From Echinicola soli (GTDB lineage: Bacteria > Bacteroidota > Bacteroidia > Cytophagales > Cyclobacteriaceae): a stretch of 64,000 nt of DNA. The notes beneath the pieces are model-generated. The model was not told where the DNA came from, made no database searches, and was given only the letters and a program-made list of their open reading frames with translations. The position numbers were made by a program, and so were the translations under genes. Within the stretch, counting starts at the first letter, position 1; every line of letters begins with the position of its first letter. The stretch lies in assembly GCF_006575665.1 (NCBI RefSeq), contig NZ_CP041253.1, positions 5,149,501 to 5,213,500 of the forward strand, read 5' to 3'. Below are positions 1 through 9,300 of the stretch, piece by piece.

Positions 1-1
1 A

Positions 2-2140
2 AAAGCATTAAACATCTTTCATTATGCTTTAAACAACGACGGATATTTAATACTTGGCAAATCGGAAAACATTGGTCAGTTAACCAACCTTTTTTCGAGT
101 TCCAATAAAAAATATAAAATATTTTCACGCAAAACACGCTCAGGATCGCAGCGGCTGCCTGAATTTTCTCCCGAATTGACAAAACAACCGGTTTCTGAAA
201 GAAATACCCCCGTAGCGAATCGAGATTTCATGCAAAAAGATAATTCTAAAAGTCTTGACAAGACCATTGATTCAGTGCTTGTTTCAGAGTTTATGCCTGC
301 AAGTGTTGTGATCGATTATCAACATGAAATTATTCAATTTCGGGGAACAACCGATTTATTTCTTACGCACCCAAAAGGAAAAGCCACGTTTAATATTTTA
401 AAAATGGCACGGCCCGAAATTGGGTTTGAATTGCGCAATGCTATTTCAAAAGTCATTAAATCGAAAGAACGAATTCGCATAGGGGAAATCGAAATGAAAG
501 TAGATTCCAAAATAAGAATTGTGAGTTTTGAAATCGTTCCGCTTGAAATAGAATGGGACGAGCCCTTGCTCCTGATTGTTTTTACCGAACACGAACAAAC
601 CGAAATATATGCCGATCTGGTGAAGAGTGGAAAAAATGATTCTCCAACAAAAGATCGAAGGATACAAAAGTTAGAACGGCAATTGGCAACAGCACATACC
701 GATTCGCTTTTTGCCTCACTTGAGCATGAGGCCTTTGCCGAAGAGTTGCAAAGCGCCAACGAAGAAGTGGTTTCGAGCAACGAAGAACTGCAAACTGTCA
801 ATGAAGAATTAGAAACGTCAAAAGAAGAAATAGAATCTACCAACGAAGAACTAACCACCACCAATCAGGAATTGCAAACGCGCATCGACCTGCTCAATGA
901 ATCGTATGAATATTCCGAGGCCATTGTTTCCACCATGCATGACCCCATGCTTGTTTTAGGGAAAGACTTTCGGGTAAAATCTGCCAACAAAAAATTCTAC
1001 AAAACATTCGGCTTTAACGAAGAACAAACCGAGGGAGTGCCTTTATTTGATTTGGGAAACAAACAATGGGATATTCCCGCACTGCGCGAATTACTTGAAG
1101 ACATTATCCCAAAAAATACGCAAATCTATAATTTCGAAGTAAAACAAACCTTCGCAAGCTTAGGCGAAAAAATAATGTCCCTCAACGCAAGCCGTATTGT
1201 TCAGAAAACACATCGTGAACAACTAATCCTGCTTATCATCTCTGACATTACGGAAGTAAGACGCCTGATCGTAGAAAAAGAACAGAGAGAAAAAAAATTA
1301 CTTAAGAAAGAAATTAGGGAACGAAAAGCCGAAAAATCAAGATTAGAACAAGCCGTTAACAAAAGAACGCAGGAATTAAAAGAAGCCAATGAATCGCTTG
1401 TCAATAAAAACAAAGAACTTAAAGCTTTTACCTATGTTTCAAGCCACGATTTACAAGAGCCGCTTCGCAAATTGCAAACCTTTGCAGGAATTATTTCAGA
1501 AAGAGAAGAACAACATTTATCTGATAAAGGCAAAAATTATTTCCGTCTTATCCAACAGGAAACGGAACGAATGCGGCAACTCATCCAGGATCTACTGGGC
1601 TTCTCAAGTCTCAGTGCCGGCGAGCGAAAATTTAAAACCATTGACCTCAACATCATTATAGATGAAGCAATAGAGGATTTCAAAGAAGCAATTACTGAAA
1701 AAAATGCCATTATAGAATTTAACGAAACCTGCGAGGTCCTTATCATTCCTTTTCAGTTTCGACAGCTAATGCACAACCTTATTGGCAACGCACTCAAGTA
1801 TTCCAATCCGGAAACAACACCTCTTATAAAGATATCGAGCCACATTGTTGCGTATGAAAAACTAGACATTAAGGAACTTCCTCCCCAAAAAGAGTATTGC
1901 CAGATCACCATTAGCGACAACGGGATCGGTTTTGAACAAAAATTTAGCAATAAAATATTTGAAGTATTGCAAAAACTTCATGGTAAAGAGGAATATCCCG
2001 GCACAGGCATCGGTCTTGCTATTGTCAAAAAGATAGTTGACAATCACAATGGCATTATTACTGCAACTAGTGAACTGAATAAAGGAGCTATTTTTACTAT
2101 ATACCTGCCGACCAGTCAGGTATCCATCTTTCACAATTAA
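2..2140 (+). CDS. CheB/CheR-type fusion sensor histidine kinase, 3' part (5' end outside window)
   Basis: The open frame runs in from the left edge. A TTG at 176 could be read as a start, but the upstream codons encode the end of a CheR methyltransferase domain (NDGYLILGKSENIG at about 38-79), so this is the C-terminal part of a CheB-CheR-PAS-kinase fusion. Next comes a long coiled coil rich in SNEELQTVNEELETS-type heptads (about 745-900), typical of this family, then a PAS domain (about 910-1240). The DHp helix carries the phosphoacceptor His in SSHDLQEPLRK (about 1438-1470). The HATPase domain has its N box (LIGNALKYS, about 1780), G1 (DNGIGFE, about 1918) and G2 (GTGIGLA, about 2000). It should autophosphorylate and pass phosphate to the receiver encoded 11 bp downstream. 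The DNA is more AT-rich than most of the window. Confidence 0.9.
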   Translation, partial: KALNIFHYALNNDGYLILGKSENIGQLTNLFSSSNKKYKIFSRKTRSGSQRLPEFSPELTKQPVSERNTPVANRDFMQKDNSKSLDKTIDSVLVSEFMPASVVIDYQHEIIQFRGTTDLFLTHPKGKATFNILKMARPEIGFELRNAISKVIKSKERIRIGEIEMKVDSKIRIVSFEIVPLEIEWDEPLLLIVFTEHEQTEIYADLVKSGKNDSPTKDRRIQKLERQLATAHTDSLFASLEHEAFAEELQSANEEVVSSNEELQTVNEELETSKEEIESTNEELTTTNQELQTRIDLLNESYEYSEAIVSTMHDPMLVLGKDFRVKSANKKFYKTFGFNEEQTEGVPLFDLGNKQWDIPALRELLEDIIPKNTQIYNFEVKQTFASLGEKIMSLNASRIVQKTHREQLILLIISDITEVRRLIVEKEQREKKLLKKEIRERKAEKSRLEQAVNKRTQELKEANESLVNKNKELKAFTYVSSHDLQEPLRKLQTFAGIISEREEQHLSDKGKNYFRLIQQETERMRQLIQDLLGFSSLSAGERKFKTIDLNIIIDEAIEDFKEAITEKNAIIEFNETCEVLIIPFQFRQLMHNLIGNALKYSNPETTPLIKISSHIVAYEKLDIKELPPQKEYCQITISDNGIGFEQKFSNKIFEVLQKLHGKEEYPGTGIGLAIVKKIVDNHNGIITATSELNKGAIFTIYLPTSQVSIFHN

Positions 2141-2151
2141 GATAACCCGCT

Positions 2152-2598
2152 ATGAAAAACACACCACTTCACATTCTACTAGCCGAAGACGATGTAAGCG
2201 ACCGACTTCTTTTCACCGAGGCAATTTCAGAACTAAAGATTAACACCATTGTTGGCACGGTAAATGACGGAATGCAACTCATGGAACGGCTCAAGATGGA
2301 GAGCATTCGTTTACCTGATCTGCTTTTCCTTGATCTTAACATGCCGCGCAAAAATGGATTGGAATGTTTGAAAGAAATCAGAAAAAATGAAAAACTAAAA
2401 CACATTTCCATAGCCATTTATTCAACATCAGACAATGAAAATGACATGGATGAAACATTTCGTAATGGCGCAAACGTGTACATAACCAAACCCAATAATT
2501 TTAATACGCTCAAAGAGGTTTTAGAAAAAGCAATAATGACGACATATCAATATCAAGACGAGTTAATGAAAAGGGAACTTTTTCTATTACGGGTTTAA
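2152..2598 (+). CDS. Single-domain response regulator (CheY/Rcp1-like)
   Basis: This 148-residue protein is one receiver domain with no output domain. The acidic pair is in LLAEDDVSD (residues 9-17), the phosphorylated Asp is D61 in FLDLNMP, the switch Ser/Thr is in the IYSTS stretch (89-93), and the conserved Lys is K113 in ITKPNN. A helix-5 tail follows. The NMPRKNGLE loop is typical of the Rcp1 group that pairs with PAS/phytochrome-type kinases. It starts 11 bp after the kinase stop codon, so the two are almost surely co-transcribed and the kinase is its phosphodonor. The output is probably protein-protein interaction rather than DNA binding. Confidence 0.9.
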   Translation: MKNTPLHILLAEDDVSDRLLFTEAISELKINTIVGTVNDGMQLMERLKMESIRLPDLLFLDLNMPRKNGLECLKEIRKNEKLKHISIAIYSTSDNENDMDETFRNGANVYITKPNNFNTLKEVLEKAIMTTYQYQDELMKRELFLLRV

Positions 2599-2696
2599 TA
2601 AAGGTTAAATGTGACACGACTGCACTGCGGTCATTTGGGAATCCAATACCCGTCTCCCCAACATTGGTCAAAGAACGCCGAATGCACGATGACCAA

Positions 2697-2716
2697 AAAA
2701 GGGGCTTCCCCCTTTT
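2697..2716. terminator. Bidirectional terminator between response regulator and ardC
   Basis: An 8-bp stem, AAAAGGGG (2697-2704) with CCCCTTTT (2709-2716), has a 4-nt loop. On the minus strand it is followed by a run of six Ts, suiting termination of ardC. On the plus strand it is followed by the pyrimidine-rich CCCTTT. Confidence 0.6.
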
Positions 2717-2720
2717 CCCT

Positions 2721-3626
2721 TTAGGCCATTTTCCCGGTCAGGTAATCCACCGCTTTCTGTGCCTTTCCGGCAGCTTCGACCAGTAGCCGTTTGTCGTTTT
2801 TAAGCTGCCCCAGCCAATGTTTTATATAGGCCGAGGAATTCTCCTGTTGGTCCTTCTCCCAGATGCAGCATAGATTGCTCAGGTAGCTGGCTCCCATTTC
2901 AGCGGTCAGCTCTTCCCTGCTATAAGAATTCTTATCCTTACCGGATGTACCCCATAGCTCTTTTCGGTTAAGTCTTTTCTGGTGCCCAGTTCCGTGAACG
3001 ACCTCGTGGTACAAGCACTGGTAATAATGTTTTTCACTTCTGAACAGCTCTTTTGCCGGCATATTGATATAATCCTTTGCCGGATGGTAATAGGCCTGCG
3101 CTTCCCCATGCCTTATCTCAGGAAGGTCCGGGGCATTTCCCAACAGTTCCTCACAGGCCTTTATGGTTTGGAAAGGTGCTTTCTCACCGGATTCCGGCAT
3201 GACCCATTTCACCCCTTCGATATCCTCGATATTGAACACATTGTAATATTTAAGAAATGCCTTTCTGTCAACAGTCCCCTTGGGCAGCTTCCGTGCCTCT
3301 GCCTCGGACAGTTTTTTACCGCTTTCCTTATGGCGGTAGACAACGTTCCAATAGACCACTGGAACCGACTTGGCCCCTTTCCTGATCTTTGCCCCATAAC
3401 CTTCGGCCTGTTTGAAGGTAAGGTAATACGGATAGGCATGGCCACAGCTGAGCAATAACCACAGGTTGATGCCCTTATAGACCTTTCCTGAATGGAAATT
3501 TTTGGGCAGTCCCATCACCGCCCAGGGCTGTTTCCATGGGATAATACCCCTTTCAAGGCTGGCCATGATCCTTTCGTTGACCACCTGGTAAACATCTTTG
3601 CGGGAATTTTTTCTTTGTCGCTTCAT
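2721..3626 (-). CDS. ardC: ArdC-like antirestriction / ssDNA-binding protein with zincin-like domain
   Basis: The 301-residue protein has the ArdC layout. The N-terminal ssDNA-binding domain (about 1-130) has the family signature GIIPWKQPW (28-36) and YKGINLWLL (50-58). The C-terminal metallopeptidase-like domain carries HEVVHGTGH (H207, E208, H211), a zincin-type zinc site. ArdC proteins enter or act early in a recipient and protect incoming conjugative DNA from restriction enzymes. The gene is solitary on the minus strand, ends in a terminator, and is preceded by a roughly 150-bp leader also found before both radC genes of this window. Together these mark it as a leading-region-type gene of a conjugative element. 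Protease activity is not established from the sequence. Confidence 0.88.
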   Translation of the reverse strand: MKRQRKNSRKDVYQVVNERIMASLERGIIPWKQPWAVMGLPKNFHSGKVYKGINLWLLLSCGHAYPYYLTFKQAEGYGAKIRKGAKSVPVVYWNVVYRHKESGKKLSEAEARKLPKGTVDRKAFLKYYNVFNIEDIEGVKWVMPESGEKAPFQTIKACEELLGNAPDLPEIRHGEAQAYYHPAKDYINMPAKELFRSEKHYYQCLYHEVVHGTGHQKRLNRKELWGTSGKDKNSYSREELTAEMGASYLSNLCCIWEKDQQENSSAYIKHWLGQLKNDKRLLVEAAGKAQKAVDYLTGKMA

Positions 3627-3790
3627 AACACAAACGTTTTAGAGTGAATGATTTTAATTATGAAGCTTCCCCAGGCTGCAGGGGACATTAAAGGCAAGGA
3701 GGATCGGAATAAAAAGCGGGGAAAACAGTAATGGCTTTATGCCGAAGTTCCTTGCCCTGTATGGGAACTGGCTGACTAACTTTGCGGGAT
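3627..3790 (-). promoter_or_regulatory. Structured leader of ardC (copy 1 of 3)
   Basis: The region upstream of ardC shares its layout with those before the two radC genes: TTAATTATG near the start codon, CGGAATAAA (3705-3713), a variable loop, TTTATGCCG (3736-3744), and TAACTTTG (3777-3784) about 150 bp from the start codon. CGGAATAAA pairs with TTTATGCCG (one A/G mismatch). Just outside, GGCAAGGA (3693-3700) pairs perfectly with TCCTTGCC (3749-3756). On the plus strand TAACTTTG fits the Bacteroidota -7 consensus TAnnTTTG but points away from ardC. It may be a folded 5' UTR or a hairpin promoter active on single-stranded DNA. Confidence 0.6.
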
Positions 3791-3957
3791 AATTGAATAA
3801 GAACCAACCAAGACCGATTTAATGTTTTTTTTCAATAAATTCAGAAGACCATTAATTTTACGGTGATTAGGAATTAAGATAATTCCGGGAATTTTCGTTA
3901 CCTGAAAACTGTGTTCCACACATGTCCTTTGTAACAAAATCAGATAATCGCCCTCCA

Positions 3958-4215
3958 TCAACTTTCATCAACCACCAAATACTGGCATAAAACAAAGTAG
4001 CTACCTTTTTTTTGGATAATAAACTTAGCCAGTCCCGGACTGTCCATCATCCGTTCGAGTTCGGACTCGACAAGTTCGTCGATCGCTGACTTGATCCTTT
4101 TGTAGTTGTCCATCATCTTCTTTTCCCCCAGCTTTCTGCAGGCAGGTATTTCCCGGTATCCGTCCTTTTCCCTTTTTATCCCGTCATGAAAGTTGATGAT
4201 CTTTACAAGATATTT
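3958..4215 (-). pseudogene. Decayed ORF fragment, family not recognised
   Basis: An open frame of about 85 codons runs from just after a stop at 4216-4218 to a stop at 3958-3960. It has no ATG near its 5' end; the first in-frame ATG is at 4114-4116. The reading is hydrophilic and helical (contains DGYREIPACRKLGEKK and DELVESELERMMDSPG) and looks like the C-terminus of a truncated protein. I do not recognise the family. The rest of the 710-bp gap between ardC and the sigma-factor gene holds the ardC leader and AT-rich DNA with nothing else I can name. Confidence 0.35.
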
Positions 4216-4336
4216 TTAGGACAATAGTGAAGGTTTATCATTCTTAAAAACTTTAAGACCAGGTTACAATTAACAAACAGGTAATGACCGTAAAACAATA
4301 TTTTTTGATTTCCGGGCTAAATTTGGGCCATAACAA

Positions 4337-4903
4337 ATGGAACAGCCCGAAAAAAACATCGATAAACAGTTGGTTTCACTGCTCAAACAGGGAAATCATC
4401 TGGCCTTTCAACAAATCTATGAACGTCATTGGGAGCAGTTGTACCAATCGGTGCATAATGTCCTCCATGACCAAGCCCTGACAGAGGATGTCCTCCATGA
4501 AGTGTTTACCGACCTTTGGTGGAGAAGGGAAAATTGGGAAATCAGGAATTTAAAACAATATTTGGCTAGGGCTGTTCGGAACGGTGCCTTGCTCAAGCTC
4601 CGCAACAATCGCTGGGTCTCCATCTCCCCACAATTTTTAACAGGTCTGTCCACAGAACCCGAAGTGGAGCTGGACCTTGACCACAGGGAACTCTCAACGG
4701 TCATTGAAACGGCCATCAATGACCTTCCCGAACGGTGCAGGATTATTTTTCAGATGAGCCGCTTTGAGCATTATTCCATTCCTGAAATTGCCCAACACTT
4801 CAATATTTCCCACCGTACGGTGGAAAACCAGCTACACCGCGCCCTTAAGTATCTCAAGACCATATTGGGAGCAGTTATATTTCAGTTTATCCTTCCTCTT
4901 TGA
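4337..4903 (+). CDS. ECF sigma factor (FecI-like, Bacteroidota type)
   Basis: The 188-residue protein has sigma region 2 (about 22-90, with YERHWEQLYQ and LTEDVLHEVFTDLW) and region 4 (about 125-180, with LPERCRIIFQMSRFE and ISHRTVENQLHRALK). It should direct RNA polymerase to the SusC/SusD operon downstream when released by its FecR partner. The next gene on the same strand is a FecR, the usual pairing for trans-envelope control of TonB-linked receptors. A TAAATTTG matching the Bacteroidota -7 consensus lies at 4318-4325, only 11 bp before the ATG, so a nearly leaderless mRNA is possible. Confidence 0.92.
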   Translation: MEQPEKNIDKQLVSLLKQGNHLAFQQIYERHWEQLYQSVHNVLHDQALTEDVLHEVFTDLWWRRENWEIRNLKQYLARAVRNGALLKLRNNRWVSISPQFLTGLSTEPEVELDLDHRELSTVIETAINDLPERCRIIFQMSRFEHYSIPEIAQHFNISHRTVENQLHRALKYLKTILGAVIFQFILPL

Positions 4904-5023
4904 GCCTTCCTGTTATATCAAATCATTTCCCCTAGGTTATCAGTTTGTTAAACCCATCCTTTTAAGGGAATTCGCGTGTGCGTATCCTGGAGGTTATGCA
5001 CCTTATCTGTATAACGGAAAAAA

Positions 5024-6148
5024 ATGTCAGAGAAAAAGCTATACCGGTTATTGGATAAAATGGATAAGGGAACTTGCTCGGAAGAGGAAAAACAACTCCT
5101 TTATCGGTTCTACCAAAAATTTCAACATACCAATACCCTGGAATCCTGGACTAATTCCAACGTGGAGGAATCAAAGAAAAGACTTTGGAACCGGATCCAC
5201 GGATCGATTGGCAAACCGCAAAAATCAGGGATACAAAAAGTGGTTTGGAAAAGGATTGTTGTTGCGGCGGCGATGATGGTAGGGATATCACTTCTGGGAC
5301 TTTTTCTGATCCGTACCATGGAACCTGATCCCGCCAGGAAAGACCAAATAACCCTTGAATTACCAGATGGAACGGTAAAGATCCTGAATTCAGGAAAATT
5401 CCAATCAATATATGACCATAAGGGAAATAAAATCGGAAATCAGCTTGGCAACCAAGTGGTCTTCTCCCCTTCTATGGCCATTGATAATGAAGCCTTTCAA
5501 ACCGTTCATGTCCCATACGGTAAGAAATTTGCCATTTCCCTTCCTGATGGTTCCAAGGTCAACTTGAACACGGGTTCCTCATTGACCTTTCCGGTTAACT
5601 TCGTGAAGGGAAATAAAAGACAGGTTTCACTTACCGGCGAGGCCTATTTAAAAGTGGCAAAGGACACTGTTCATCCATTTATACTCACGGCAAACGAATT
5701 ATCAGTAGAAGTTTTGGGCACGGAATTCAATATCCATGCCTACGGTGAGGACCAATTTTCAGAAGTTGTCCTTGTTGAAGGTTCCGTCCAGCTTGCCAGC
5801 ATCGAACATAAAGGGATGGATCCTTCCAGCCTACGCCTGCTGCCGGGCAACAAGGCAAGGTTCCAGCGGAGTACCCATGGGCTTTCGCAAGAATCCGTTT
5901 CCACGGAAATATATACCGCCTGGATGGACGACGAATTGGTATTCCGAAACATGAGCTTTGACAATATCCTTAAAAAACTGGAGCGGCAATATGATGTTGA
6001 GATCACCAACCAAAACCATGCCCTTTCGGAGGAAAAATTCCAGGCAAGTTTTGGAAAAAAGCCCCCCATCGAAACAGTCTTCGAAGAGCTTGGCTTGGTT
6101 TACAACATCAACTATGAAATCAAAGGGAATAAAATAACGATCCATTAA
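5024..6148 (+). CDS. FecR-family anti-sigma factor
   Basis: The 374-residue single-pass inner-membrane protein has a cytoplasmic N-terminus (1-83), one membrane helix (about 84-104, VVAAAMMVGISLLGLFLI), a periplasmic FecR domain (about 160-260, with LPDGSKVNLNTGSSLTFP and LTGEAYLKV), and a C-terminal DUF4974 domain (about 300-374, with FDNILKKLERQYDVEI). FecR proteins hold the ECF sigma factor until the N-terminal domain of the outer-membrane receptor contacts them. The partner sigma gene is 120 bp upstream and the STN-bearing SusC gene 165 bp downstream. A stem-loop lies in that downstream gap. Confidence 0.92.
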   Translation: MSEKKLYRLLDKMDKGTCSEEEKQLLYRFYQKFQHTNTLESWTNSNVEESKKRLWNRIHGSIGKPQKSGIQKVVWKRIVVAAAMMVGISLLGLFLIRTMEPDPARKDQITLELPDGTVKILNSGKFQSIYDHKGNKIGNQLGNQVVFSPSMAIDNEAFQTVHVPYGKKFAISLPDGSKVNLNTGSSLTFPVNFVKGNKRQVSLTGEAYLKVAKDTVHPFILTANELSVEVLGTEFNIHAYGEDQFSEVVLVEGSVQLASIEHKGMDPSSLRLLPGNKARFQRSTHGLSQESVSTEIYTAWMDDELVFRNMSFDNILKKLERQYDVEITNQNHALSEEKFQASFGKKPPIETVFEELGLVYNINYEIKGNKITIH

Positions 6149-6233
6149 CCTTTTAACCAACCTGCCCATGTACTAAAATAGACCTCAACACCTCAAAGAC
6201 CACTTTCCATGCGAGAGTTCGCAGGATAAAAAA

Positions 6234-6259
6234 ACGGAAAATGCAGCCACATTTTCCGT
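6234..6259 (+). promoter_or_regulatory. Stem-loop between fecR and susC
   Basis: The perfect 10-bp stem ACGGAAAATG (6234-6243) / CATTTTCCGT (6250-6259) has a 6-nt loop in the 165-bp fecR-susC gap. No T-run follows, so it is a weak candidate terminator. It may separate low expression of the regulators from high expression of the receptor. Confidence 0.45.
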
Positions 6260-6313
6260 TGGATTAGTGTGGTCAACCTTTACAGATCAATCACAGTTTT
6301 CTAAAACAAAAGT

Positions 6314-9300
6314 ATGAAAAATCTTCTGAACATTTCAAGAAGCAGGCCCCTATTGTCGAGCGTTTGCCTCAGACTAACTTTAGGTAGCCTGATCTTCATG
6401 TCCATGCTTACCACTCTCCAGGCCAGGGAAAAACTGGAAATGAAACAAACCTTGACCTTAAATTTCAAGGAAATCCCCCTCTCCCGGTTCATCGATGAAG
6501 TAGAAAAGTCCTCGGACTACCGGTTCATTTTCAAATTGGATGATGTTGACCTGGACCACTCCTTTGATTTGAAGGTGGTGGAACAGCCTATCGAGACAAT
6601 CTTGGACCTTGCCCTCAGCAACACTGGCCTGGCATATAAGGTCTTGGACTACAGGATCTACCTTACCGTTAAAGATACTGTTTCCCCTTCCAATACGGGA
6701 ATTGCCCCAATAGGTAACCCGGTTACCGTTTCCGGTACGGTAACCGATGAAAATGGCCAGGCCCTTTTCGGGGCAATTGTAGTTGAAAAAGGGACTACCA
6801 ATGGTGTAACCACAAATTACGAGGGGGAGTTCACCTTGAACGTTTCCTCCCCGGAAGTGACCTTGGCCATCAGTTACATCGGCTTTTTGTCACAAGAAAT
6901 CCCGCTAAATGGGAGAAAAACACTAAGGGTAAGCCTGCAGGAGGAAGTTGCCGGCCTGGATGAAGTCGTCGTTACGGCCTTTGGCCTCAAACAGGACAAA
7001 AAGGCACTGGGATACACTTCCCAGGACCTTGATCCGAAAGAGCTCTCCCAATCCAGGGAAACAAATTTTGTCAACGGGCTTTCAGGAAAGGTTGCCGGTG
7101 TCAATATCACCAATAGTCCCTCCGGGATAGGCGGCTCCTCATTGATTACGATCAGGGGGACTTCTTCATTGGACCTGAGCAAGAATTCACCCTTGTTTGT
7201 CGTGGACGGGACTCCTGTCAGCAATGGCTTTTTCTCTCCCCGTGGTGATGGCACCAGGGACGTGGACTACGGCAATGATGCCGGGGAGATCAATCCCCAG
7301 AACATCGCTTCCATCAATGTGCTCAAAGGGCCGGCTGCCGCTGCCCTCTACGGCTCCCGCGCCGCCAACGGTGCCATCATCATCACCACCAAAAAAGGGG
7401 ACACTGACGGATTGCTCAAGGTCAGCCTCAACTCCAGTGTCGGCGTGGAGACCTTGTTGACCATGCCGGAATGGCAAAATGAATATGGACAGGGCAACAA
7501 CCAGGAATTCACCTTTGTGGATGGCTCGGGAAGTGGCACCAATGACGGATTGGACGAAAGCTGGGGCCCCAGGCTGGATGCCGGCCTGATGGTCCCCCAA
7601 TTTGATTCTCCAAGGACTGATGGGACCCGTGGTGGAGACGTGGATGTCAGTAATGCTGATATTGTCCCCACCCCTTGGATATCCCATCCGGACAATGTCA
7701 GGGATTTCTTTCAGACAGGACTGGTGCTGAACAACGGCATAGCAGTATCCAAAGGAGGAAAGTTCGGCAGTTTTAGGTTGGCCTACCAAAACCTGGACCA
7801 AAAGGGCATTGTCCCCTATACGGATCTTAAAAGGAACAACATCAACCTCTCGGCCAGCCTGGACCTGGCAAAAGGATTGAAATTGAACACCCGTATCAAC
7901 TACCTGAAACAGGATAGCGATAACAGGCCATCGGTGAGTTATGGTACCGAGAACATCATGTACCTATGGGTATGGTACGGAAGACAGATCAACACGGCAA
8001 GCCTGAAAAATTACTGGCAGGAAGGATTGGAAGGATCCCAGCAGTTCAACTACAATTACAACTACCATGACAATGCCTATTTCAACGTATATGAAAATAC
8101 CAATACCCAGGACAAGGACAGACTATATGGCAACATCAACCTTTCCTACGATTTTTTGGACCACTTTACGGTCATGCTGCGAACGGGAAGGGATTTTTAC
8201 CGGGACCTGCGTACCAAAAGAAGGGCCTTCAGCACCCAGCGTTTCCCAAGGGGCTATTATAGGGAAGATGATATTTTCTACGAGGAGATCAACACGGACT
8301 TTTTGGTGTCCTACCAAAACTCCTTCAATGGTATTTGGAAAGTAGACCTTTCGGTAGGCGGAAACCGGCTGGACCAACAAAGAACCTATAACCGGACGAT
8401 GGCCGATGAGCTGATCAACCCGGGCGTCTATTCCTTCAACAATGCCCGGTCCCAGTTAAAAGTGGTGGAAAGCGACCAGGACAGGCGCGTAAACAGCCTT
8501 TATGGCTTTGGTAGGTTTTCCTATGATGAAAAACTGTTTTTGGAGCTTTCAGCAAGAAATGATTGGTCGAGCACCTTGCCAAGCAACAACAACTCCTACT
8601 TTTACCCATCCGCGAATTTGAGCATGCTGTTGGACCGATACCTGAAGCTACCGGAGGCCATTTCCTTCGCACAAATCAGGACTGCCTTCGCTGCTGTCGG
8701 CAACGACACGGATCCTTACCGCAACGGTCAACCGGTATACAATAACGGAGGCACCTATGCAGGGTATCCCATACTGAGTGAATCCTCCACCATTACCAAT
8801 GCCAACTTAAAGCCGGAAAATACTTCATCCTTTGAGATAGGTGCGGATATCAGGTTTTTCGATGATGCCCTGGGACTGGATATTGCTGTGTATAAGAACA
8901 TCACCACCAATCAAATCCTAAATGTACCTTCGGATATTGCCAGTGGCTATAGCAACCGTGCCATCAACCTGGGCAAGGTCGAAAACAGGGGCGTCGAACT
9001 GATCTTGAATGCAAGGCCAATTTATAAGCAACATTTCAAATGGAACGTAACGGCCAATTACTCCAGTAACAGGAGCAAGGTAAGTGACCTGAGCGGTATT
9101 GATTATACCATTGTAGAGAACAAGGCCTTTATACAGGCCAGAGAGGGAGGTTCCATCAGTGCCATGTACGGAAGAGGATTCCAACGGGTCGATGACCATT
9201 CCAGCCCATATCATGGCCAGATCATTTACGACTCCAGTGGAGCCCCTCTCCGTACCGATGGCTTGGAATACCAAGGTGACTATGCACCGGATTTTATGCT

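Noticed and set aside
2982..3458. 158-codon plus-strand frame opposite ardC
   Set aside because: It is a shadow of the well-supported ardC gene; the reading has no family resemblance.
4301..4325. TTTTTTG plus TAAATTTG as a full Bacteroidota promoter before the sigma gene
   Set aside because: The spacing between the two boxes is about 10 bp rather than about 19-21, so only the -7-like box is mentioned.
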